From positions 1 through 15,969 of the forward strand of contig JBBSWB010000031.1 of the NCBI GenBank assembly GCA_038046465.1: a DNA stretch of 15,969 nt, in the 5' to 3' direction. The notes below the pieces were generated by a model. That model ran no database searches, had not been told where the DNA came from, and saw only the letters and a program-made list of their open reading frames with translations. Positions 7,188 through 12,759 of the stretch are shown here, in pieces. Positions within the stretch are counted from its first letter, which is position 1. Each line of letters begins with the position of its first letter. The DNA is from JBBSWB01 sp038046465 (GTDB lineage: Archaea; Nanobdellota; Nanobdellia; Woesearchaeales; GW2011-AR9). A program made the translations under genes and the position numbers.

Positions 7188-7230
7188 GTCCGAGTTGGAT
7201 AGCCGGGCGGGGCTAATTTTTCTTTTAATT
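7188..7230. repeat. GC-rich hairpin repeat, copy 3 (right arm missing)
   Basis: tccgagttggatagccgg followed by gcggggctaatttttctttt matches copies 2, 4 and 5. The core AGCCGGGCGGGGCTAAT is 7201-7217. The right arm (CCGCCC) is absent, so only the upstream fold could form, and only weakly. Confidence 0.65.
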
Positions 7231-7281
7231 ATTTTATTTAATATGCTGCTAGCACTCACTCTTTAAACAAAAAGAAATTAT

Positions 7282-7614
7282 TTAATACCCAAACTTTTTC
7301 TCATAATCTTTATGATCAAACCACTCCAGAACAATACTTACTACCACTAATTCTTCATTCACAATAGAATATACTAATCTCCAGCCACGCGGTAAATCAT
7401 ATTTCCATAAATTCTTGATTCCTTTTTTATGATATTCTGGAGGAATCAGTCTTTTTTGAATTTGAATTCCACAAAAAGCATTCTCCTCTATGTTGTTTAT
7501 AGCCTGGTCTAATAGTTTAAACAGTTCTTTTTCCTGTTCATCTCCGTTTTCTAGTTTGTAGAAAGCTTCTTTTAGCTTTTCATCTACAAATCTTATTTCA
7601 GATGGAAGTTTCAT
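7282..7614 (-). CDS. RelE/ParE-superfamily toxin-like protein
   Basis: A 110-residue protein with the archaeal RelE-like layout: helical N-terminal half (residues 8-45), then strands GIKNLWKYDLPRGWRLVYSI (65-84) and ELVVVSIVLEWFDHKDYEKKFGY (88-110). In the family, members act as ribosome-dependent or free mRNA interferases; here the basic/aromatic residues K71, R76, R79, Y82 and the C-terminal HKDYEKKFGY correspond to the usual substrate-contact region. Its ATG overlaps the stop of the upstream gene (ATGA, 7611-7614), so the two are translationally coupled. Toxicity is inferred from fold and pairing. Confidence 0.78.
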   Translation of the reverse strand: MKLPSEIRFVDEKLKEAFYKLENGDEQEKELFKLLDQAINNIEENAFCGIQIQKRLIPPEYHKKGIKNLWKYDLPRGWRLVYSIVNEELVVVSIVLEWFDHKDYEKKFGY

Positions 7615-7901
7615 TTTCTCCTACCTAAATTTGCTTTGGCATAATACTTTCTTGCAATTTCAGGATAATAAATCCAACCAATTTTTCCTTCTGAATCTAT
7701 GGAAATCTTTCTTGAATATAAAAGATAATCAATTATTACACAAAATGTTTGATACATCATTTTTTTCGGTAAACTCTCCCATAATTTTCTTTTTTTGAAT
7801 TCCCCATCATGTTCTTTTATAAATTCTTCTACCATAAGCATAGTATCTAATCGGGGGTATCTCAGTATGTTCTCTTGATGCATTAAAATAGTTTCTGCCA
7901 T
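7611..7901 (-). CDS. Winged-helix-type antitoxin partner
   Basis: A 96-residue cytoplasmic protein immediately before the RelE-like gene, with a 4-base ATGA overlap. The segment VEEFIKEHDGEFKKRKLWESL (24-44) and the following helix MMYQTFCVIIDYLLYSRKI, then a beta turn IDSEGKIGWIYYP, have the helix-helix-wing order of a winged helix. The likely roles are neutralising the toxin and repressing the operon. A perfect palindrome abuts the start codon. The pair is a recognisable DPANN toxin-antitoxin arrangement from gene order and fold, but the antitoxin family name is not certain. Confidence 0.7.
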   Translation of the reverse strand: MAETILMHQENILRYPRLDTMLMVEEFIKEHDGEFKKRKLWESLPKKMMYQTFCVIIDYLLYSRKISIDSEGKIGWIYYPEIARKYYAKANLGRRK

Positions 7902-7936
7902 GTTATATCAATAGATATAACACTGAATATATAAAT
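7902..7936 (-). promoter_or_regulatory. Promoter and palindromic operator of the toxin-antitoxin pair
   Basis: Directly before the ATG, GTTATATC (7902-7909) and GATATAAC (7914-7921) form a perfect 8-bp inverted repeat with a 4-base centre. A TATA box (tttatatattc, about 7926-7936 on the minus strand) lies 25-35 bp upstream, so the palindrome covers the start site of a leaderless mRNA, the expected place for autorepression. Confidence 0.72.
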
Positions 7937-8370
7937 TTTTCTATCAATTTTAACAAAAATAGAAAATTGCCAAAATAATCGCCTGTAAATAAATAGGCCA
8001 TTCTAAATATCCTGGAGGCGTCACCGCCGGGCGGGGCTAATTTTTCTTTTTTAAAATTACCCGCCCAGTCGTACTTTTTAGGTTTATCGGAGCACAAATC
8101 GCAAGCATCAAAGCCATTAATTTCTACAGAATAATTCCAGTTATCTTCTAACCATACGGTTGCAATCTTAACAGTAAATCCAAGACGTATTGCTTTAGAA
8201 TAAAGATTAATTGTTGAAGCTGTGGTTTTTGGCTTAATTATCTTGTTCTTTAATCCTAACGTTTTGCATCATCATTTCATCTTGCTTTGAATACTCCACC
8301 ATTTCCAAATTTGTTCCCATTATGAGCTTTCAATGGATTTGGATCACTTTCTATAATCTTGTTTAAATGT
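7937..8370 (-). pseudogene. Decayed reading frame(s) and hairpin repeat; no intact gene
   Basis: This stretch has no intact gene. On the minus strand, a frame from about 8360 to 8277 reads EHLNKIIESDPNPLKAHNG and KFGNGGVFKAR before a TGA. After a frame change, a 60-codon open stretch without a start reads KTTASTINLYSKAIRLGF, KIATVWLEDNWNYSVEING and FDACDLCSDKPKKYDW, running into repeat copy 4. These pieces look protein-like (balanced composition, CDLC pair) but are broken by at least one frameshift and a stop, and lack a start. The parent family is not recognised. The frame begins right after the stop of the 8371-9522 gene, so it may once have been a downstream partner. Confidence 0.4.
8011..8088. 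repeat. GC-rich hairpin repeat, copy 4
   Basis: GGGCGGG (8029-8035) pairs with CCCGCCC (8060-8066), and TAATTTT (8038-8044) with AAAATTA (8053-8059), around a T-rich loop. A short hairpin GGCG-tcac-CGCC (8017-8028) precedes it. The tail gtactttttaggtttat repeats that of copy 2. On the minus strand it is readable as part of the decayed frame next to it (KYDWAGNFKK). Confidence 0.72.
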
Positions 8371-9522
8371 TCAAATTATCTTTTCTTGTTCTAAGAATTT
8401 TTCCCAAGTTATGTTACCGGAAGGACCTTCAATTTTTCGCAATATCTCAATTAACCAATTTTTAATCTTATCGAGTTCAGAAACGAGTAAATTAAGTGAT
8501 GCTTTCTCTTCTTTAGAAGTAAACTCTTTTTCTTGTTCAATAATTTTTTGAACTTCTTCTCTTGATGATTCAGCTTTTCCTGTCAAAGTTTCCAACTTAA
8601 GTTTCATATTTCTTGCGGGAGTTTCTTTTTCATCACTATTTGGATCAAAAATAACACTATAAATTTCCGAAGATAAGAGCTCTATCTCTGCCCATTTTGT
8701 CTTCCAGTGCGAAGTAGTCCTTTTTTTAAATTCGGCAGCCATCGCCCAAAATATCTGATTCCAATTTTGATAACCTTTCTTTACAGCTAGGGCAATCAAT
8801 CTGTCTTTTTCACCCGAAGACAAAAAAAGGGACGCTCTTATAAAACTTTGAAGGTTAAACAGATTACTTCCTTCATACCAACTATGATCATGACCATAAG
8901 TAACTGCGTATCCTCTTTTGAGAATTCTTTTCTTAATTGCTTCATGAATGTTTTCATTATTCGGATAAGGGACAACTTTGACTCTGCCAGCCAAAGCTTT
9001 CCAATCATCAGGATTAGCATAATACTCATCTTCAGGCATTAAAATTTCAGCAGAAGCAGGTAAATTTAATTCTCCAATTATCCAGGTATCAACAGGATTT
9101 AAACATACAACCCTCTCAATAAAATCCTTTACCGGGATTAAAACTGCATATTTTCCTTCCCAAGTAACCCACTGTCCTCGAGCTGCAACACCTTCAACTG
9201 GATAATTTAAAGTAAAATGGATAGTCATCCGGGGATATTTTAATTGTAAATCTTCAATAATTCTTTTAGGATTCTTTCTTTGAAATAAATCTAAAAGAAA
9301 ATGGCCCGTTGGTTTAAGTTTGCCTCCTTTCGGAAAATGATTTGTCTGATGTACTGCGATTAGAGCACTTGGATGTAAATGCTCTATTACATATTCTAAC
9401 ATCAATGCTTTTTTTTCAGCTTCAATTTCTTCATTAAGAAGAGCCTTTCTTCTTAATTCCTCTTCTCTTGTTTCTACTTCGGCTAGATCAAAAAGTTCTT
9501 TGACCTCTTTCTTGCTGACCAT
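8371..9522 (-). CDS. Conserved-looking protein of unknown function, divergent from the kinase
   Basis: A 383-residue soluble protein, family not recognised. Residues 1-45 are a charged coiled-coil-like helix. A mixed alpha/beta core follows with SALIAVHQTNHFPKGG (52-67), PRMTIHFTLNYPVEG (97-111), KYAVLIPVKDF (124-134), NPVDTWIIGELNLPASAEI (142-160) and AVTYGHDHSWYEGSN (206-220). The C-terminal 130 residues are helical and Glu/Lys-rich. The spaced H58-x-T60, the H-F-T-L-N strand and a conserved-looking E163 region recall the layout of ADP-ribosyltransferase-type folds, but this is a weak resemblance, not an assignment. No signal or membrane segment. It shares a 103-bp intergenic promoter region with the Ser/Thr kinase, so the two may be co-regulated and functionally linked. 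Confidence 0.68.
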   Translation of the reverse strand: MVSKKEVKELFDLAEVETREEELRRKALLNEEIEAEKKALMLEYVIEHLHPSALIAVHQTNHFPKGGKLKPTGHFLLDLFQRKNPKRIIEDLQLKYPRMTIHFTLNYPVEGVAARGQWVTWEGKYAVLIPVKDFIERVVCLNPVDTWIIGELNLPASAEILMPEDEYYANPDDWKALAGRVKVVPYPNNENIHEAIKKRILKRGYAVTYGHDHSWYEGSNLFNLQSFIRASLFLSSGEKDRLIALAVKKGYQNWNQIFWAMAAEFKKRTTSHWKTKWAEIELLSSEIYSVIFDPNSDEKETPARNMKLKLETLTGKAESSREEVQKIIEQEKEFTSKEEKASLNLLVSELDKIKNWLIEILRKIEGPSGNITWEKFLEQEKII

Positions 9523-9625
9523 TAAACTACAAGACTATTATTATCTTAATTAATGTTTGGGTAGATGTTATCGTAACTGAAAAGTAACAAAAGATTTATA
9601 AACTGGGCATGTTTTCAAATCATTA
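9523..9625. promoter_or_regulatory. Divergent promoter region between unknown gene and kinase
   Basis: On the plus strand the TATA box gatttataaac (9593-9603) is about 23-33 bp before the kinase ATG. On the minus strand an A/T element (aattaagataataat) sits about 20-30 bp before the other ATG. A small palindrome GTTA-tcg-TAAC (9567-9577) lies between them and could serve both. Confidence 0.45.
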
Positions 9626-10777
9626 ATGGAACCGCAACCAGTTTGTAAACTTGAAAGAGAATTAGATGAAACTTATGCTGCTGCGGAATTAGAAGAAATT
9701 GCCAGACTGGAAGAAGCCGCGCAAGGATTACAGTTAGACCCTTTCTATGATCAATACGACACTTTAGGACAAATTGGTGAAGGTGCTCAGGGAGAAATTC
9801 ATCTTGTTAGAGACAGGGAAACAGGAAAAGAGTATGCGGCAAAAATATTGGTTCTGGAAAGAGGAAAGATCAAATGGGAACAAGTCAAAGGTTTAGAGAG
9901 AGAAGCTGAAGCCCAGCAAAAAATCGACAGCCCTTATATCCCAAAATGTCATGGTTTTATGACTGCTCATAATCCTCTTTATAAAAGAGATGAGTTTGTA
10001 CTGATTTATGATTACATTGAAGGAAAATCCCTAGCTGAACGTCTTGACGAGAGAGAAAAATTCACGGAAGAAACACTAATAGATTATTTAGAACAATCCT
10101 TAAAAGCTTTAGATGCTGTTCATCATGCTGAATTTGTTCATCGAGATGTAAAACCGGCAAATATTAAGGTTACTGTTGATGGACGTCTTTACCTAACTGA
10201 TTTTGGAATAGCTAAAGATTTGGACCAGATCACCAGAGCAAGTACGCTAGGAGCAGGAACTTTGGGTTATATGGCTCCTGAACAATTTGGAGTCGGAAAA
10301 ATTGTTCCGGAAACAGATTATTATGGGTTAGCAGCAACAATTATTACTTTAGCTTCTGGAAAAGAAGAGTCAAGAATTGCTGAGAATCCTGGTCAAAATA
10401 CTCAATTTCTTAAAGAAAGATTAAGCAAATCGTCTCTTTCTCCTGAATTTAAGCAAAGATTAGAGTATATGCTTAATAATGACCCTGAAGAAAGGAAGAA
10501 AGGATTGGATGCTCTGGTTAAGGTTGAGAGAACAGAAGATATTGAAAATGACCTAGCTGGAGAAAAACAACATTACCCTGAAGATTTTTACTGTAACATT
10601 GGAGCTAATTTTGGCGTAGTGAGTGGTCTTATTTCGATGCCTATAGCATATGGGTTTGGAATTGAGGGAGCTATGATTGTTGGTACGGGGGTTGGCATTT
10701 TGGCTTTAGGGGCGATTCTTGGAGCGAGTGTTCAGTTATTTCAAGATAAGAAGAGGGGCTCCTATTCATCCACTTAA
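9626..10777 (+). CDS. Membrane-anchored Ser/Thr protein kinase (Hanks type)
   Basis: A 383-residue protein. A 40-residue acidic helix (EETYAAAELEEIARLEEA-like) precedes a complete kinase domain of about residues 44-300: glycine loop GEGAQGEIHLV (51-61), ATP lysine K73 (YAAKIL), catalytic loop HRDVKPANI (172-180) with D174, DFG at 192-194, activation segment with GTLGYMAPEQF (211-221), and D231-x-x-G. Substrates are expected to be Ser/Thr on cytoplasmic proteins. Two hydrophobic segments (about 325-345 and 348-369) near the C-terminus, followed by QDKKRGSYSST, should hold it in the membrane with little outside the cell. The RD motif suggests activation-loop phosphorylation. The start is ATG with TATA at -24 to -32 (leaderless). 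It diverges from the unknown 383-residue gene. Confidence 0.92.
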   Translation: MEPQPVCKLERELDETYAAAELEEIARLEEAAQGLQLDPFYDQYDTLGQIGEGAQGEIHLVRDRETGKEYAAKILVLERGKIKWEQVKGLEREAEAQQKIDSPYIPKCHGFMTAHNPLYKRDEFVLIYDYIEGKSLAERLDEREKFTEETLIDYLEQSLKALDAVHHAEFVHRDVKPANIKVTVDGRLYLTDFGIAKDLDQITRASTLGAGTLGYMAPEQFGVGKIVPETDYYGLAATIITLASGKEESRIAENPGQNTQFLKERLSKSSLSPEFKQRLEYMLNNDPEERKKGLDALVKVERTEDIENDLAGEKQHYPEDFYCNIGANFGVVSGLISMPIAYGFGIEGAMIVGTGVGILALGAILGASVQLFQDKKRGSYSST

Positions 10778-11075
10778 TGAACCATCGCAAATTATTTGAT
10801 ATGACTAAATCAGAAATTAAAATTCTTTTTTTAGAAAGGTTTTTCAGTATCAAATAGGCTGGTTTATTTACAAAATCACGTTTAAAATGAACAATCCCCT
10901 CGTTTCTGAAAAACTTACAATAATTAATAAAAAAACTTAAAACTGCGCCTGCAAGCTTAGGGGGGGGCTCGAACACAATCGAAGATAGTTAGACCTCCGC
11001 TTTTGTAATACATTTATGCTTGAAAAAGTGCCGTTTTACAGTCAATTCTAAGCCAAAATAATTAAATTGAGCCGA

Positions 11076-11123
11076 TAGTCCATCCTCCGAGCATTCGAGC
11101 TGGATAGCCGAGCAGGACTATTT
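11076..11123. repeat. GC-rich hairpin repeat, copy 5 (diverged, structure kept)
   Basis: cgagctggatagccgagc followed by aggactatttttctt matches copy 3 at most positions. TAGTCC (11076-11081) pairs with GGACTA (11115-11120), and ATCC (11082-11085) with GGAT (11102-11105). Against copy 2 (TAGCCCC/GGGGCTA), one C-G pair has become T-A on both sides, which keeps the stem. Confidence 0.65.
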
Positions 11124-11197
11124 TTCTTATTTTTGTTTAAAATAAATACTCAAGCAAGAAATAATCAAAAAAGAAATAATCTAAATTAAACGCAACG

Positions 11198-11285
11198 TTT
11201 TTAAATAAACCGGCAAATTACCTTTGAATTCGAGAGATGCATCGGTGCAAGCTTGTGCATGCTGGAGGAAAACTAATTTTTTTCT
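11198..11285 (+). ncRNA. Possible small RNA with its own TATA box and T-run
   Basis: A TATA-like element (tttttaaataaac, about 11198-11210) is followed about 25 bp later by a GC-richer segment: ATGCA (11238-11242) pairs with TGCAT (about 11256-11260) around a palindromic TGCAAGCTTG. A T-run (11276-11283) ends the segment. It contains no open frame of note. It could instead be the rpsO leader; no known RNA family is recognised. Confidence 0.3.
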
Positions 11286-11381
11286 CCTATAATCAAATTA
11301 AATATTTAAACAGATTAAAAATATTTAAAAAACAACAATAGTAAACATATTAAAAAATAAAAATAATCGTGAGGTTGAATT

Positions 11382-11834
11382 ATGGCTAGAATGCATTCAA
11401 GAGCAAAAGGAAAAAGTAAGAGTAAGAAACCTATCAAGAAAGTGCCTTCGTGGGCGCCTTACAAAGAGAAAGATGTAGAAAAATTAGTCATTAAATTTGC
11501 TAAGAGCGGAAAAGGTGCTTCTGAAATTGGCTTAATCTTACGGGACAGTTACGGGGTTAACAGCATCAAAGCTTTAACCGGCAGAACTATTTCCGGCATT
11601 CTTCAAGAAAAAGGATTGTTAAAAGAACTTCCTGAAGATTTGTTGAGCTTAATCAAAAAAATGATTGAAATTAAGCGGCATTTAGAAAAAAATAAGCTGG
11701 ATCAAACCGCTAAACGAGGCTTATTGTTAACCAGTTCCAAAATTAACCGGCTAGTTAAATATTACCAATCTTCAAAAAGATTACCTGCTGATTGGAAACT
11801 AGACATGGAAAGGTTAAAGATTTATTTGGAATAA
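11382..11834 (+). CDS. rpsO: Ribosomal protein S15 (archaeal/eukaryotic S13 type)
   Basis: A 150-residue 30S subunit protein that binds 16S rRNA in the central domain. The N-terminal extension (MARMHSRAKGKSKSKK, then VPSWAPYKEKDVEKLVIKFAKSGK) is the archaeal and eukaryotic form, and residues 30-75 include the typical ASEIGLILRDSYGV. The C-terminal half has the S15 helical bundle (LSLIKKMIEIKRHLEKNKLD, SSKINRLVKYYQSSKRLPADW). Start ATG is set by GAGGT at 11371-11375, 6 bases upstream, one of the clear Shine-Dalgarno sites in this window. Length is normal. The gene is alone here, between a repeat-bearing spacer and an unrelated secreted protein. Confidence 0.96.
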   Translation: MARMHSRAKGKSKSKKPIKKVPSWAPYKEKDVEKLVIKFAKSGKGASEIGLILRDSYGVNSIKALTGRTISGILQEKGLLKELPEDLLSLIKKMIEIKRHLEKNKLDQTAKRGLLLTSSKINRLVKYYQSSKRLPADWKLDMERLKIYLE

Positions 11835-11914
11835 GCCTAAAATTAATTCAGGTTAATCTAAATTTAATCTAAAACAGATAAATTTATTAATTTATTTCTT
11901 TTTATTAGTTTATT

Positions 11915-12157
11915 ATGGATCACAAAATTAAATCTGTTCTAAAGATTGTTCTGTTATTAGCCATTATTGCTTCTTTGGGTTTATTTGCAAGCAAAGGCGG
12001 AATTACTGGAGTTACTGGCGGTGCAGTTACAGGAGATATTGCCTGTTATGCTGACCAAGACTGCGATGATAAAATGCCTAATACTGAAGATATCTGCAAG
12101 AACCCAGGAACAGAATATTCTTTGTGTGTAAATCGTCCCATAGAAAGCTGGGAATAA
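11915..12157 (+). CDS. Small secreted or membrane-anchored Cys-rich protein
   Basis: An 80-residue product. A basic start (MDHKIKSVLK) precedes one hydrophobic segment (about 8-26). A Gly/Thr linker, GGITGVTGGAVTGD (28-41), of a type common in DPANN surface proteins, leads to a short external domain with four cysteines in the order C-x5-C-x11-C-x9-C. That domain contains DQDCDD and NTEDIC, an acidic pattern similar to calcium-stabilised disulfide-rich modules (CxxDxDCDD-type repeats). A TATA-like stretch (aatttattaattt, about 11880-11892) lies 23-35 bp before ATG. Family not recognised; an envelope role is inferred. Confidence 0.62.
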   Translation: MDHKIKSVLKIVLLLAIIASLGLFASKGGITGVTGGAVTGDIACYADQDCDDKMPNTEDICKNPGTEYSLCVNRPIESWE

Positions 12158-12275
12158 GTCGGAGAACTTGTTTTAGTTTGGGCGTAATACAGTTTGGTGT
12201 ATAAAATTATTCTAAAATCTTAAAAAAGCAAAATAAAAAAATAAAAACAAAGAAAGAGAAATCAAAACTTAATAC

Positions 12276-12548
12276 TTAAAGTATGGATTTAATGCTTTCA
12301 ATGTTGGAAGCAATATCGTGTCCCCGCTTAGTTAATTCCAGAAGTTTTAAACGTCCTTCTTTCTTAAACTTTATAAGGTCGGACTTTTGCATTTCCTGCA
12401 AAATCTTAACCACGTGGGAATAGGTGCAGTCGATTTGTTTTGCTAAAACTGAAGCATAAACTTTAGAGTCTGCGTTTTTTAACTCCACTAACATCATCGC
12501 CGGTTTTTCTCTGAAAAACACATCAAAGATTTCTTTATTTTTAATCAT
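12276..12548 (-). CDS. Winged-helix transcriptional regulator (MarR/ArsR-like)
   Basis: A 90-residue DNA-binding protein. The domain order is helix 1 (NKEIFDVFFREKPAMMLVEL), the HTH with VYASVLAKQIDCTYSHVVKILQEMQKS as positioning and recognition helices, a wing (DLIKFKKEGRLKLLELT), and a closing helix. I place the start at ATG 12548, not at the TTG five codons upstream, because GGGGTG (12560-12555 on the minus strand) is a Shine-Dalgarno site 6 bases before it. A TATA element (tttaaatataag, about 12600-12611) lies upstream. It is divergent from the helicase gene with a 211-bp gap, which it may regulate along with itself; this is inference. Confidence 0.8.
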   Translation of the reverse strand: MIKNKEIFDVFFREKPAMMLVELKNADSKVYASVLAKQIDCTYSHVVKILQEMQKSDLIKFKKEGRLKLLELTKRGHDIASNIESIKSIL

Positions 12549-12759
12549 TTTATTACACCCCAAACCATCTACCTATACCCCTCTTATCGGGTTTCAAACT
12601 TATATTTAAACATTTATCTATTCTAATGATTATTTTGTACACTGTAGGTTTATTTAAATCTTTTGGAACGCTGTTAGGGCATAGTGGGATATAATATATT
12701 ATTAATATACTATTTTAATAACAGAATATTTTAATAACTATGCATTTAGCTGATAAAAT

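Larger units (their letters stand above)
10778..11381. other. Gene-poor stretch between kinase and rpsO
   Basis: No confident gene. A 26-codon frame (ATG 10777, MNHRKLFDMTK..., stop 10857) overlaps the kinase stop by one base. ATTTGATA (about 10795) and TATCAAAT (about 10848) are inverted, as are gtttttcag and ctgaaaaac. A run of eight G (about 10961-10968) sits in an AT-rich context. Hairpin repeat copy 5 (11076-11123) and a possible small RNA (11234-11285) occupy the right part, and 11286-11381 is A/T-rich rpsO leader. Confidence 0.5.

Noticed and set aside
7903..8097. Minus-strand 64-codon frame ending in hydrophobic residues
   Set aside because: Its second half reads through the promoter and palindrome of the toxin-antitoxin pair and repeat copy 4; best taken as part of the decayed frame.
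10671..10976. Minus-strand frame of 101 codons after the kinase (contains FRNEGIVHFKRDFVNKP)
   Set aside because: Overlaps the kinase 3' end by about 100 bp, no promoter or Shine-Dalgarno site is visible, and the frame crosses the G8 tract; a short decayed gene cannot be excluded.
12549..12563. TTG start for the winged-helix regulator
   Set aside because: The GGGGTG Shine-Dalgarno site overlaps these codons and is correctly spaced for ATG 12548.
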